From DATKUC01 sp964553615 (GTDB lineage Bacteria > Spirochaetota > Spirochaetia > DSM-27196 > DATKUC01): a DNA stretch of 64,000 nucleotides. The position numbers and the translations under genes are program-made. The stretch lies in contig CAZKMA010000021.1 in the NCBI GenBank assembly GCA_964553615.1, positions 7,203 to 71,202 of the forward strand. The letters run 5' to 3'. Position 1 is the first letter of the stretch, and every line of letters begins with the position of its first letter. Below the pieces are notes generated by a model. The model was not told where the DNA came from and made no database searches. It saw only the letters and a program-made list of their open reading frames with translations. Shown piece after piece: positions 32,735 to 42,264 of the stretch.

Positions 32735-34261
32735 CTACTCCGGGTATTTTCGCCGTATTTCCCTGAAGGTGTCCTGGACTCCAACGAGCAGGTCCACCAG
32801 AACGGGGTCGAAATGCTTCTCGCGATCACCGACAATGTCTGCCATCGCCTGTTCGTGACTCCAGGGTTCCTTGTAGGGCCGTTTTGATGTCAGAGCATCG
32901 TACACGTCGGCCAGTGCCGTTATCCGGGCGGAGAGCGGGATCTCTGAACCAGCAATTCCGTGCGGGTATCCTGTGCCGTCCCACCGCTCGTGGTGATGCA
33001 GGGCGATTCGTGAGGAGAGAGTCAGGAACGATTGCTTACCGAGCTCCTGGTCCGCCTCGTTCAGGATGTTCCAGCCCCAGATTGTGTGTTTCTTCATGAT
33101 TGTCCACTCCTGCGGCGTCAGGGTCGCCTCTTTCAGGAGGATGCTGTCCGGAACTCCAACCTTTCCTATGTCGTGCAGCATGGACGAGAGAAAGATGTCA
33201 TCGATGTACTCGTCGGAGATGTTGAATTTGTATGGCTGGTGCCGGTAGACCTCGGCCGCAAGCGCGCCATTGTATTCGGATATCCTGTACAGATGTTTCC
33301 CGGTTTCCAGGTCACGGTACTCGGCAAGCGCGGCGAGGGATTTCATGGCGGTGGACTGGGTTTTTTGCAGCACCGAGGTCGTTGCCTGGAGTTTTTCGTT
33401 CACGACCCGATGTCGTTCCAGTGTTTCCTGAAGGTCTTCATTCAATCTGAGATAGTTGCTTACATCGAACAGGACTCCCAGCGTGTTCCTCCCTACGAGC
33501 GTTGCCGCATTCTGGACAATGCGGGTCTCTCCTTCCCCGGTGCGGATATGGGCGTTGATTGATCCGGGTTGATCCTGCAGAATTCGAAGCATTCCCTCCT
33601 GCCACAGATCATCTCCGACGAAGAACGGTCCGTGCTCGTTCACCTCGTCGATGTTGCCGTACTTGAACGTCCGCAGAAAGACCTGATTTGCCGTAACAAA
33701 GCGACCGGCCGGGTCGGTGACGTACATCGGAACGTTCAGCATGTTCATGAGGCGGCCAAGAACGCCGGGCGTCAGTGAATCCGGTTCGTCACTCTTGCGG
33801 CGGAGCATTCGGGTTTCCTTGCGGAGCATTCCGACGGTTGTCAGATCCTGAGCCTTGGATGCGAGGAATCCGAGCATGAGCGCATTCTGCTTGAGAAATC
33901 GGCGCGGGGATTCGCACTTCACGAGAATGGCGCCGTTCGCATCGCCCACCGGGTTTTTCAGCGGATAGTAAAGGGTAACATCCTTCTGGAATTTCTGCGG
34001 GAATATGCTCTGCGGAACAGGCGATTTCCCGTTCAGAACCGCGGGTCCGCGCGGGAAGAGCGCCGCCTGCCGTGAAGGGAGCAGAAAACTGAAGTCTACC
34101 GGTTTTTCCCCGTCAGGGCTGTCGAAGTACACAATTCTCGTCGAGTGAACGTCAGGGAATCGTTCAATCCAATCGAGAAGCCTTTTCATCTTCTGCGAAT
34201 GGGACAATTCGCAATCGAGTTCTTCGAACAGGTCCAGCAGCTGTTCCAGCACGCGTGTCAT
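32735..34261 (-). CDS. GAF-like/PAS HD-GYP phosphodiesterase
   Basis: A 508-residue signalling protein. The N-terminal half (about residues 40-160) is a GAF-like region; a PAS segment follows (MNMLNVPMYVTDPAGRFVTANQVFLRTF). The C-terminal HD-GYP domain has LHDIGKVGVPDSIL (HD) and HHERWDGTGYP, the GYP motif, so it should degrade cyclic di-GMP. ATG 34261 follows AGGGGAG; the in-frame GTG at 34288 has no ribosome site. It converges on the polyprenyl synthase gene. Confidence 0.85.
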   Translation of the reverse strand: MTRVLEQLLDLFEELDCELSHSQKMKRLLDWIERFPDVHSTRIVYFDSPDGEKPVDFSFLLPSRQAALFPRGPAVLNGKSPVPQSIFPQKFQKDVTLYYPLKNPVGDANGAILVKCESPRRFLKQNALMLGFLASKAQDLTTVGMLRKETRMLRRKSDEPDSLTPGVLGRLMNMLNVPMYVTDPAGRFVTANQVFLRTFKYGNIDEVNEHGPFFVGDDLWQEGMLRILQDQPGSINAHIRTGEGETRIVQNAATLVGRNTLGVLFDVSNYLRLNEDLQETLERHRVVNEKLQATTSVLQKTQSTAMKSLAALAEYRDLETGKHLYRISEYNGALAAEVYRHQPYKFNISDEYIDDIFLSSMLHDIGKVGVPDSILLKEATLTPQEWTIMKKHTIWGWNILNEADQELGKQSFLTLSSRIALHHHERWDGTGYPHGIAGSEIPLSARITALADVYDALTSKRPYKEPWSHEQAMADIVGDREKHFDPVLVDLLVGVQDTFREIRRKYPE

Positions 34262-34348
34262 CCGATTCCACTCCCCTCTCATTACCACTATCGGGTTAGG
34301 AGCGATCTCGATTGACAGGAAATTATTGTGTTTTGGTCATGATTCGGT

Positions 34349-35158
34349 TTATGGAAGGCGGTACAGTGCTCCGAAGTCTCTATACAGCTGCCCGGCAAGG
34401 AATACATGGGGATTCATGTACACCTGTGACCTCATTCTCATGGGGGAATTGACTATCTCGGTCCGCCCGTTCTCCACCCGGGTATACATGGCCGGGTGGA
34501 TCAGGTTCATGTGCTCCACCACAATGCCTCGTGCATAATTCTGATGAACATAGTCTATTGTGCCGTCGGAATGCACTCCGAGCACAATGCCGGCATGGGT
34601 CAGCGGATCGTCCCACTTCCCGTCTTCGTTGCTGTCGTACGTGTTGTCCCAGAAAATGATGTCTCCGGTCTGCGGGTACCGGGTCGTATAGAGCAGCCCC
34701 CGAGCTTTTGCTATCCGATAGAGGCGGGTTACGCCATTGCCTGTGACATTGTTGAAGTAGGGCATGAGATCGATGCCGGCCTTAAAGTAGATGGCAAGGA
34801 TAGTTCCGGTGCAATCGTAATTGAAGCGGTGGCCGTCAATGAGCAGGTTCGTCCGGCCGAGCATCCACTTCGCCGCCGCCAGGATGCGTCTCTGCCTTTC
34901 CGAGAGGGATTTGGTGCCGGCGGTGGTGTACGCCGCGGGGACCGTTGCGCTGCCGGCGGATTGCGCCCCGGCGTACTGTCCGAACAAACCCGTATCGGAG
35001 GGCATAATCATCACGCAGGATCCGAGGAGCGCTGCACCAGCTGCGACTGACACCGCGGTAAACGCGGATCTGAAGAAGCGCTGCAGCTTCAAAAGCGCAG
35101 TCCTGTGGCGCGGATTCTTGTGCCCATCGTCTGTACTTCCCACGCAATCTGCAGACAT
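34349..35158 (-). CDS. Lipoprotein of the NlpC/P60-CHAP amidase type
   Basis: A 269-residue lipoprotein (lipobox LLGSC, Cys48). FNYDCTGTILAIYF has the Cys of a Cys-His amidase, and LTHAGIVLGVHSDGTIDYVHQNY has the His. GDIIFWDN and SNEDGKWDD between them look like a CHAP/NlpC core with an EF-hand-like calcium loop. It is probably a peptidoglycan hydrolase, but the fold call is mine and not certain. The N-terminal 47 residues are unusually long for a lipoprotein signal, so a later start is possible. Confidence 0.6.
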   Translation of the reverse strand: MSADCVGSTDDGHKNPRHRTALLKLQRFFRSAFTAVSVAAGAALLGSCVMIMPSDTGLFGQYAGAQSAGSATVPAAYTTAGTKSLSERQRRILAAAKWMLGRTNLLIDGHRFNYDCTGTILAIYFKAGIDLMPYFNNVTGNGVTRLYRIAKARGLLYTTRYPQTGDIIFWDNTYDSNEDGKWDDPLTHAGIVLGVHSDGTIDYVHQNYARGIVVEHMNLIHPAMYTRVENGRTEIVNSPMRMRSQVYMNPHVFLAGQLYRDFGALYRLP

Positions 35159-35202
35159 TTCTGATCCTCCGACTACAGTATCGTCTGTCGGGCCGTTTCC
35201 CG

Positions 35203-35802
35203 TTAACCCGGGTCGCTCCGGTATCCAATGCCTATCAGAAACGATTCGAAGGACTCCTTTCGGCTGGACTTCGGTTTGAAGGGTTTTGCACTGTTGAACC
35301 GTTCGCGAAAGAGTTTCAGAAAGGTCTGTTCATCCCCCCCCTGGAAGATCTTCACCATAAGGTTCCCGCCCCGTGTCAGATGACCGACCGCAATCTCCAG
35401 TACCATGTCGACCAGGGCGCTTGATCGAGCGGTGTCTACGGTTCGGTTTCCCGTGGTCGACGGGGCCGCATCGCTCAGGATTACGTCGAAGGGTCCTTGC
35501 CTGGACAACCATCCCTGCGCTTCCGGACTGAAAACATCTCCCTGCAGGAACTCCAGATTGTCGGGTATTCCGGGGAGGTTGAGAGGATTAAGGTCTATCG
35601 CAAAGACTGGTCCAGGTGACACTATGCCTGCGCTGTATGCGCTCCAGCTTCCGGGTGCGGCTCCCACGTCGAGCACCCTGTCTCCGCGCTTCAGAATCCG
35701 GTATCGTTCCTGAGCTTCCTGCAGCTTGTAGACGGATCGGGCCGGATAGCCTTCCCGGTGAGCCCTGCGGGTGTAGTGATCCGGTTCGTCACGTCCTGCC
35801 AT
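35203..35802 (-). CDS. rlmE: 23S rRNA 2'-O-ribose methyltransferase RlmE (FtsJ)
   Basis: A 199-residue SAM-dependent methyltransferase for uridine 2552 in 23S rRNA. VLDVGAAPGSWSAYSAG is the SAM motif, and the K-D-K-E tetrad is read in ARSVYKL, SDAAPSTTG, LMVKIFQG and SRKESFESF. Length fits. The start is two bases from the stop of the esterase gene; the stop is 45 bp upstream of the lipoprotein start. Both neighbours run in the same direction. Confidence 0.93.
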   Translation of the reverse strand: MAGRDEPDHYTRRAHREGYPARSVYKLQEAQERYRILKRGDRVLDVGAAPGSWSAYSAGIVSPGPVFAIDLNPLNLPGIPDNLEFLQGDVFSPEAQGWLSRQGPFDVILSDAAPSTTGNRTVDTARSSALVDMVLEIAVGHLTRGGNLMVKIFQGGDEQTFLKLFRERFNSAKPFKPKSSRKESFESFLIGIGYRSDPG

Positions 35803-36789
35803 TCAATCTGCCTGTGCAAGTGCGGAAAGGAAGGTAAATGCCCGGTCGGAGAATCCCGGTAGATTCTCATGGCCAAAGTCCGGGTAGATCTCGATCTGTT
35901 TGGCAGACATGATGCGGTTGTATACCGCGAAATGCGTGGACGGCGGGCACACATCGTCCTGGAGGCCGGACGCAAGCAGTACATCAGCGCGGATGCGGTG
36001 AGCGAGGTGCTGAATATCGATGTAGCCGAGCCGAGCAAATATCTCCTTCTCCCGACTATGGGTCGGGTCAAAGCGGCGGAAATACTCCTTGAGCTCGACA
36101 TACGCATGGTCGACGAGGTCCATCTCCCAGACTCTCTGGTAGTCGCACAGGAATGGAAAGCGTGCGACTGTCTTTCGTATCCGGGGTTCGAGAGCCGCAC
36201 AGACCAGGGCCAGTGCCCCGCCCTGGGACCCTCCGGAGGTCCCGACGCGCGTCTCATCGATCTCCTCCATAGCCATGACAATGCGGGCAAGCTGGGCTGT
36301 GTCAAGGAAGATCTGCCGGAACAGCATCTTTTCGGGAGCGTCGTCCAGACCGCGAATGATGTGTCCCCGCAACGTATTACCACGGATCCCACCACGATCC
36401 TCCGAGAGCCCTCCCTGACCTCGCGCGTCCAATGCCGCGACCGTAAATCCTGCAGCGACGTAGCCGAGTTTTTCCGACCAGTCCCCGGCGTCTCCGCTGT
36501 AGCCGTGGAAAAGCAGCAGTGCCGGACCGGAGCCGCGCGATGAAGCTGGGGCGGAAGCTTTTGGCCGAAGGAGTTGCGAGTGAACCCGCGCGCCGCCAAC
36601 TCCAGTGAAGTACATGTCGAAACACTCAACATTCGGCGCCTGAAAAGCCGCCGGTATCAGTTCGAGCTCATCGGGCTGAACCTTCAGTTCTTCCAGCGCG
36701 CGGTCCCAGTACTGGTCCGCATCCGCAGGTTTGGGGTTACGACCACGGTAGGTCCTCAGCTCGGGAAGCGGCAGATCAAGCATCGGCAT
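35803..36789 (-). CDS. Acetyl-xylan-esterase/cephalosporin-C-deacetylase family hydrolase
   Basis: A 328-residue alpha/beta hydrolase. It starts LDLPLPELRTYRGRNPKPADADQYWDRAL, the classic AXE1 opening. The nucleophile elbow is GTSGGSQGGALAL (GxSxG), and the catalytic His is in PDFGHENLPG, with the Asp in SGLQDDVCPP. These enzymes deacetylate sugars; no xylanase is near, so the substrate may be another acetyl ester. ATG 36789 is close to the decarboxylase stop (3 bp) and may depend on it. Confidence 0.9.
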   Translation of the reverse strand: MPMLDLPLPELRTYRGRNPKPADADQYWDRALEELKVQPDELELIPAAFQAPNVECFDMYFTGVGGARVHSQLLRPKASAPASSRGSGPALLLFHGYSGDAGDWSEKLGYVAAGFTVAALDARGQGGLSEDRGGIRGNTLRGHIIRGLDDAPEKMLFRQIFLDTAQLARIVMAMEEIDETRVGTSGGSQGGALALVCAALEPRIRKTVARFPFLCDYQRVWEMDLVDHAYVELKEYFRRFDPTHSREKEIFARLGYIDIQHLAHRIRADVLLASGLQDDVCPPSTHFAVYNRIMSAKQIEIYPDFGHENLPGFSDRAFTFLSALAQAD

Positions 36790-36791
36790 GA

Positions 36792-37979
36792 CTATTCTCC
36801 TATGGGTAGAACATAACTCTTCAAGGGAGGAATTCCGTTGAAATAGACCGAGCTGTAACTCTGAGTATACGCCCCGGCGGTGAAGATGTAGACCTTGTCT
36901 CCCGCACTGGTCGAACTCGGCATCTTGTACTTGAAATCCTGGTACATGACATCCATGGAGTCGCAGGTCGGTCCAGCAAGAATGATTTCCTCAGCCTCTC
37001 CCTGGCCTTCAAAGTAGATCGGGTATTTTATCGCCTCTCCAATCGACTCGATAAGACCGCCGAAGAGGCCGACATCGAGGAAGGTCCACCGGTAGAGATT
37101 GTTTTTAGACTTCTTGGATATTCTGATAATTTCTGATACAATCACGCCGGCGTCCGCCGTCATTGCCCGGCCGGGTTCCATGTAGATTTCCGGGAAGTTG
37201 TCTCCGAAATCCTCGATAAGGAAGCGCTTGATTTCGCTCGCGTACACATCCAGAGGCAGGGTCGGAGATAGGTAGCTCGCAGGGAATCCGCCGCCGAGGT
37301 TGATCATCTTGAGGGAAATCCCTTCGTCCGCCTCGAGTGCGTCAAACAGGTACTTACAGCGGGCAATGGCGTCATCCCACTGACCGATATCCCGCTGCTG
37401 AGATCCGACGTGAAACGAAAAGCCGTACGGCTCGAGTCCCGCGTTGCGCGCTTCAATGATAAGGTAGTATATCATGTCCGAGTGGGCACCGAACTTTCTG
37501 GACAGCGGCCAGTCAGAGCCGGTACCCTCGGTCAACAGTCGAAAGAAAACCTTCGAACCGGGGGCGTGCTCTACGATATTCGCCAGATCTTCCTGGGAAT
37601 CCGTCACAAAGAGGCGAATACCCCGATCGTAGAAATACCTGATATCGCTGCTCTTCTTGATAGTATTTCCGGAGCTCATCCTCTCGGGCTCCACACCGAG
37701 TCGAAGCAGTTGGTCAAGCTCGAAGCGGGTTGCGACGTCGAAGCATGACCCGAGCTCGTTGAGCAGCTGAATAACTTCGTCCTGCGGATTCGCCTTTACC
37801 GCGTAGTAGATCTGAGCAAACGGAAGCGCGTTCTTCATCTCGCCATACTTCCGGCGAATTGCTTCCAGGTCGATTATGAGGCAGGGAGTTTCCTTGTCCT
37901 TGGCGAACTCCTTGATCCTGTTGAAGCGTTCGCGCGTCATGTAGCGATCCAGAGGAAAGTAGTAATTTTCCTTGATCAT
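36792..37979 (-). CDS. Ornithine/lysine decarboxylase family (fold type III PLP)
   Basis: A 395-residue PLP enzyme of the alanine-racemase-like fold. The lysine that binds PLP is in FAQIYYAVKANP and the catalytic Cys in GPTCDSMDV; LGGGFPASY and EPGRAMTADAGVIV are further family motifs. It would make a polyamine from ornithine, lysine or arginine; substrate not set. AGGAGG precedes ATG 37979. Longer reading frames upstream overlap a shadow ORF and are rejected. Confidence 0.88.
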   Translation of the reverse strand: MIKENYYFPLDRYMTRERFNRIKEFAKDKETPCLIIDLEAIRRKYGEMKNALPFAQIYYAVKANPQDEVIQLLNELGSCFDVATRFELDQLLRLGVEPERMSSGNTIKKSSDIRYFYDRGIRLFVTDSQEDLANIVEHAPGSKVFFRLLTEGTGSDWPLSRKFGAHSDMIYYLIIEARNAGLEPYGFSFHVGSQQRDIGQWDDAIARCKYLFDALEADEGISLKMINLGGGFPASYLSPTLPLDVYASEIKRFLIEDFGDNFPEIYMEPGRAMTADAGVIVSEIIRISKKSKNNLYRWTFLDVGLFGGLIESIGEAIKYPIYFEGQGEAEEIILAGPTCDSMDVMYQDFKYKMPSSTSAGDKVYIFTAGAYTQSYSSVYFNGIPPLKSYVLPIGE

Positions 37980-38073
37980 GATGCCTCCTGTCCACGGGTG
38001 TAACCAGCATACAATAGAGAAAAACTCTACGCATGTCACTCCGTCCAAAACTGAATTACCACCCGCGTCAGTC

Positions 38074-38102
38074 TTGACTGCCTGACGGTCAATCCTTACA
38101 TT
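38074..38102 (+). promoter_or_regulatory. Predicted near-leaderless promoter of the rhomboid gene
   Basis: TTGACT (38074-38079), 17-bp spacer, TACATT (38097-38102). The -10 box ends six bases before ATG 38109, and no ribosome site is present. TTGAC...GTCAA repeats, TTGACTGCCTGACGGTCAA (38074-38092), overlap the -35. Confidence 0.55.
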
Positions 38103-38108
38103 CTGAGC

Positions 38109-38756
38109 ATGAGCAAAAGCTCCGGATTGCAGCGGCCGTTCGAGTACCGCGAGTACAACGTAACCATAATTCTCATTGCAGCAAATGCATTGGTCTTTCT
38201 GCTGAACAATGTTGCTCCTCAGACACGCCTCGAAATGTCTCTGGTGTCGCCGGCGGTGCTGGGCTACAACGTTCATACGCAGTTCTGGCAGCTTCTGACC
38301 TACATGTTCGTACATGCAAACTTCTCACACATTTTTTTCAATATGCTGGGACTTTTCTTCTTCGGTCTTCAGCTGGAGCGGAGAATCGGCAGCACCGAGT
38401 TTCTGATCTTCTACCTTGTGTCCGGTATCGGCGCGGGTCTTATCTCACTGCTCATCTTCTGGCTGACCGGAGCGCCGACTGTATTGCTTGGCGCGTCGGG
38501 CGCGGTGTTTGCGGTGCTCCTTGGATTTGCCACCTACTTTCCAACCGCCATGATCTACGTGTTCGGCATTATTCCTATTCGTGCACCCATTCTGGTCCTC
38601 ATCTATACCGCAATAGAGCTCTTTTCACAGTTCTTCGGCGCACGTTCCGGCGTTGCGCATCTGACTCATCTTGCGGGTTTTGCCGTTGCCTATCTCTATC
38701 TTGTTGCGCGTCTTGGGATCAATCCAGTTCGAGAGTTCATGAATTCGCGCCGATAA
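38109..38756 (+). CDS. Rhomboid-family intramembrane serine protease
   Basis: A 215-residue membrane protein with six hydrophobic segments. The nucleophile serine is in LLGASGAVFAV (GASG), with the histidine partner in HLTHLAGFAVAYL, and the N/H-rich YMFVHANFSHIFFNMLGL, a typical rhomboid stretch, at about residue 60. Substrates are unknown. The exported protein gene downstream begins 7 bp after the stop, so the two form one transcript. Confidence 0.88.
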   Translation: MSKSSGLQRPFEYREYNVTIILIAANALVFLLNNVAPQTRLEMSLVSPAVLGYNVHTQFWQLLTYMFVHANFSHIFFNMLGLFFFGLQLERRIGSTEFLIFYLVSGIGAGLISLLIFWLTGAPTVLLGASGAVFAVLLGFATYFPTAMIYVFGIIPIRAPILVLIYTAIELFSQFFGARSGVAHLTHLAGFAVAYLYLVARLGINPVREFMNSRR

Positions 38757-38762
38757 TAAGGC

Positions 38763-39464
38763 GTGAGTTATTTCCGCATCCATCATCGGCTGATACCTGC
38801 CATAGCGCGGGTACTGTGTATTTGTCTCTTTCTTGCATATTCCCCCGCATTACTCTCTGCGTCCGGGGACACGCTGCTTATTGCTGAGTTCTCGGCGGAG
38901 ACTCACCCCCTTATCCGGGATACAGCCGCGCCCCCGACCCGGGATGAAATAATCCGGTCCCTGCTGCATGAGGCGCAGTACGTCTTTTCGGGAATGGTGT
39001 ACGGTTTCAACTTTGTGTATACTCCGGCCGACCCGGCCAGGAAAGTCTCCGACGCATTTGATCTCAAACTGATTGCCGAGATCCCGTGGGGCGATCCACG
39101 GATGTCCGTTCTCGATACCCGGACCGCAAACGGTCTGTTCTTCGCCCGAATCACCTACCGTCCGGCGGACTTCCAGGTGGCACGGTGGGAGGCATGGCAG
39201 AGCAACTCCAATGCGCATGCCTCCGGGGAAGGGAAGGCTTCCTATCTCAAGGGATCGCCTGCACGCAGGACTGCGGTGGAAGAGGCGGTGAAAAACGCAA
39301 TCAGGCGGTACGTGAGCGGGAGAATTTACAGCAGACCCCGCGAGATTTCCGGCAGTCTGGCCCTTCTCGACGCACCGCGCATCATAGTGCAGACCGGCAA
39401 TTACGTGGCAACGGTACGGATTGCCCTCGACGTTCGATCGGTCAAACCGTATACGGTCTTCTGA
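38763..39464 (+). CDS. Exported protein of unknown function
   Basis: A 233-residue protein with a signal peptide (about residues 10-33, cleavage near ALLSASG). I do not recognise a domain. The central part, GDPRMSVLDTRTANGLFFARITYRPADFQVARWEAWQSN, is mixed beta-like. GTG 38763 is chosen because there is no earlier in-frame ATG close to the rhomboid stop. The stop abuts the stop of the convergent PAP2-like gene without any gap. Confidence 0.55.
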   Translation: MSYFRIHHRLIPAIARVLCICLFLAYSPALLSASGDTLLIAEFSAETHPLIRDTAAPPTRDEIIRSLLHEAQYVFSGMVYGFNFVYTPADPARKVSDAFDLKLIAEIPWGDPRMSVLDTRTANGLFFARITYRPADFQVARWEAWQSNSNAHASGEGKASYLKGSPARRTAVEEAVKNAIRRYVSGRIYSRPREISGSLALLDAPRIIVQTGNYVATVRIALDVRSVKPYTVF

Positions 39465-39896
39465 TTACAGGACAAGGGCAGAGGCAACAAATGCAAGGCC
39501 CCCGCCGACCAGCATTCCGACAGCAATCTCGAGTACTGAGTGCCCAATCATCTCGGAGATTTTTGTCTCTTCGTGCGCACCGAGTCTGTCAAGCACACGG
39601 TTGAAGCGAATGGACAGGCTCTGGACGTGTCCTCGCAATCGGTATGCGTCGAATATTACAATCACCGCGAAGGCCGCGGTGACTGCAAAGATATCAGAAC
39701 CGATGCCGTTCTTCATTCCGATGAGTACCGTCAGAGCCGTTACGAACGCGGAGTGCGCACTCGGGATTCCTCCGGCTGTGGCCAGATATTTCCACTCTAG
39801 CTTCCCGTCCTTGATTGAGTAATACACGAGCTTGAACACCTGGCATGCCACCTGGACTACACCAGCGGTAATGAGCACGGCGGGGAAACTGTTCAC
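39465..39896 (-). CDS. Divergent PAP2-family membrane protein (DUF212)
   Basis: A 143-residue membrane protein. LATAGGIPSAHSAFVTAL, with its SAH motif, and FAVIVIFDAYRLRGHVQ are the two blocks of this group, and GHSVLEIAVGMLVGGGLA ends the protein, with the His-containing motif. It looks like the lipid phosphatase branch. GTG 39896 has AGGAGG six bases upstream, and it lies 9 bp after phnE, so it belongs to the phn operon. Confidence 0.8.
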   Translation of the reverse strand: MNSFPAVLITAGVVQVACQVFKLVYYSIKDGKLEWKYLATAGGIPSAHSAFVTALTVLIGMKNGIGSDIFAVTAAFAVIVIFDAYRLRGHVQSLSIRFNRVLDRLGAHEETKISEMIGHSVLEIAVGMLVGGGLAFVASALVL

Positions 39897-39905
39897 CCGA
39901 TCCTC

Positions 39906-41426
39906 CTACAAAAGTCGGTTTCGAATTTCTGCGCTTACATAGTCCAGGATTGCCACGGTAATTGCAATAAACCAGACGGCGATTCCTGCAGAACGATAGT
40001 CCAGAAGCCGAATATACTGCACCAGGAGGAATCCTATTCCACCGCCGCCAACTAACCCGATGACGGTGGACATTCGCACGTTGATATCCCAGCGGTAGAT
40101 CGAAAACGATATAAAGGGCGATATCATCTGCGGAATCACCGCATACATGATGGTCTGGAGCCTCCCGGCGCCGGTGGCCTGGATTGCTTCGATCGGGCCG
40201 TGGTCAATTCCCTCAATGGCCTCGGAATAGAGCTTTCCAAGCGCCGCGACCGAATGCAGCGTCAGCGCGATAATGCCGGCGAATGGTCCGAGACCAACCC
40301 ACACCACCGCAATCAGCGCCCAGATCAGCGGTTCGATTGATCGGACAATATTGAGAATGGTTCGTGTTATGAAATAGATGGTCAGGGTTATCCAGGACGC
40401 GGACATTATGTTCCGTGCTGCAAGAAACGCAATGGGAATTGAGAGCAGAATACCGAAGAATGTCGCCATCATTCCCATCATGATTGTCTCGACCATGCGT
40501 GCAACGGTAAGTTTGAGCGGCTCGCTCGGGAGAGGCGGACCTGCACGGAAGATCTGCCGTGCCTCTACTATGTGGTACTGCGGCCCCTTTGCGCTGGGCG
40601 GCATGATCGCGTACGGCATGGCGAAGGTGACCGAAAAACGGCCCTTTGCATCGGTCACTACGCTCAGGTATTTTCCGTTTTCTCTCGGCTGGAAATCGTT
40701 TCCGAGCGGATCGATCCACCAGATTCCTGTCCGGGTATCCGGTTTGAAATTCCCGCCACGCAGGTGGATACGCGTCCCCGGCACGATCTGGTTGTCCTGG
40801 TCCCTGGAGGACAGATTGCCGTTCGTCGGCTCGGCAATGACGTAGGGTTTGTCGGCAATCGGCTGATTGACGGGCGGCGCAGGATACTGGTTTCCGATGA
40901 GTATCTTTGCTCCTGCTTTTACGACATTGTCCTTGTACGTAATTGCCGCTTCCCACGGCCAGAGCACCTTGGACAGCGGCCCCCATGCCTTCGGCGCTTC
41001 GGTGACCATTTTCCCTACGTTGATCTCCGAAATTTGCCATCCGAGCGCAAAGAATGCAACGAGCACTGCAATGAATACCCCGGCACCTGTTTTACGCCGT
41101 CTTTTTGCCGTACGATAGGCGTCCCACGCCGTCCAGAGCCACGCAACGAGCGTTGCGACAACGACCAGTCCCACGAAGAATGGACGGCGACCAATCGCTT
41201 TCGCGAAAATGTCCCATCCTCCGGACACGCGTGGCGCAAGGTCTATTGTTCTCCAGACCAGAAGCGCAATTATGGACATCAGAGAGCCAATGATGAGCAG
41301 TCCGCGTCCGACCTGCCGGTTCAAAATCTGTCCGAGCCCGGGGAATATGAGGGACGCAATTCCCGCAACGGGTGCAGGTGTAAGGGGTCGAACAGTGTCG
41401 TCGTTTCTCAGCTTCTGCTGCTTCAT
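39906..41426 (-). CDS. phnE: PhnE-like ABC permease with extracytoplasmic insertion
   Basis: A 506-residue permease, much longer than the 260-residue usual PhnE. The C-terminal 210 residues are the transport domain (MMATFFGILLSIPIAFLAARN and the EAA-like ATGAGRLQTIMYAVIPQM). Ahead of it are about four TM segments, with a soluble segment from about residue 150 to 290 between TM parts. Its part IHLRGGNFKPDTRTGIWWIDPLG...GRFSVTF resembles an immunoglobulin-like beta fold. It starts ATGA-overlapping with phnC. Confidence 0.8.
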   Translation of the reverse strand: MKQQKLRNDDTVRPLTPAPVAGIASLIFPGLGQILNRQVGRGLLIIGSLMSIIALLVWRTIDLAPRVSGGWDIFAKAIGRRPFFVGLVVVATLVAWLWTAWDAYRTAKRRRKTGAGVFIAVLVAFFALGWQISEINVGKMVTEAPKAWGPLSKVLWPWEAAITYKDNVVKAGAKILIGNQYPAPPVNQPIADKPYVIAEPTNGNLSSRDQDNQIVPGTRIHLRGGNFKPDTRTGIWWIDPLGNDFQPRENGKYLSVVTDAKGRFSVTFAMPYAIMPPSAKGPQYHIVEARQIFRAGPPLPSEPLKLTVARMVETIMMGMMATFFGILLSIPIAFLAARNIMSASWITLTIYFITRTILNIVRSIEPLIWALIAVVWVGLGPFAGIIALTLHSVAALGKLYSEAIEGIDHGPIEAIQATGAGRLQTIMYAVIPQMISPFISFSIYRWDINVRMSTVIGLVGGGGIGFLLVQYIRLLDYRSAGIAVWFIAITVAILDYVSAEIRNRLL

Positions 41427-42232
41427 TTTTCACCATCCTCTTCTGCTGCACTCATCCCAGTCAGCGGCCCGGTGTTTACCCGGACGGCCTCCTCGCCGTA
41501 GATTTCCTTGAACTGATCATCCGTCATCTTGCGGATGTCGTCGCGGGTGCCTTCGTACACGACGCGGCCGTCGCGCAGGCCGATAACCTGCGTTGAATAT
41601 CGCTGCACGAGGTCCAGGTAGTGAAGACTGCATATGATGGTCATGCCCTCTTCCCGGTTCAGCGTTTCCAGATAGCCGAGGATGGTGTGCGCAAGCACCG
41701 GATCGAGACTTGCCACCGGCTCATCGGCAAGAATGATTGAGGGCTGTTGCATGAGTGCTCGGGCAATTCCCACGCGCTGCTGCTGGCCTCCGGAGAGCTC
41801 GCTGGCCCGCTTCCGCGCCTGATCGGTCAATCCAACCCTCCTGAGTGCCTGCGTTGCCAGTTCACGGTCCTCCCGGGGGAATCGGTGAAGCAGACTTGTG
41901 AGGGTTCCGACGTACCCGAGCCGACCAGCCAGAACGTTTGTAAGAACACTCGACCGCCGAACCAGGTTGAAGTGTTGAAAGATCATTCCAATGCGGCGTC
42001 GTATGGTTCTGAGACCGGCGGAGTCGGCGGCTGTGACATCTGTTCCATCCCATATTATCTGGCCGCCGCTCGGCTCAATGAGCCGATTTATGCAGCGCAG
42101 AAGGGTTGATTTCCCCGATCCCGACAGTCCGATGACGACCAGGAATTCACCTTCCTTCACGGTGAAGCTTACATCCTGAAGGGCGCGCGTGCCGTCGTCA
42201 TACACTTTGGTGAGATTGCGTATTTCAAGCAT
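41423..42232 (-). CDS. phnC: PhnC-like ABC transporter ATPase
   Basis: A 269-residue ATPase with Walker A GLSGSGKSTLL, signature LSGGQQQRVGIARAL, Walker B SIILADEP and the histidine switch ICSLHYLD. The IRNLTKVYDDGTRALQDVSFTV start and the length fit PhnC. No C-P lyase genes are in the window, so the solute may be phosphonate, phosphite or another phosphate ester. Its 3' end overlaps phnE. A terminator-like hairpin sits between it and phnD. Confidence 0.9.
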   Translation of the reverse strand: MLEIRNLTKVYDDGTRALQDVSFTVKEGEFLVVIGLSGSGKSTLLRCINRLIEPSGGQIIWDGTDVTAADSAGLRTIRRRIGMIFQHFNLVRRSSVLTNVLAGRLGYVGTLTSLLHRFPREDRELATQALRRVGLTDQARKRASELSGGQQQRVGIARALMQQPSIILADEPVASLDPVLAHTILGYLETLNREEGMTIICSLHYLDLVQRYSTQVIGLRDGRVVYEGTRDDIRKMTDDQFKEIYGEEAVRVNTGPLTGMSAAEEDGEK

Positions 42233-42264
42233 GAAGTGTATCCGCTCCTATGGTTGTTGTTGGA

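Noticed and set aside
32719..32750. Weak hairpin after the polyprenyl synthase
   Set aside because: The stem has a mismatch, the T tail is TATTTT, and it overlaps the end of the HD-GYP gene.
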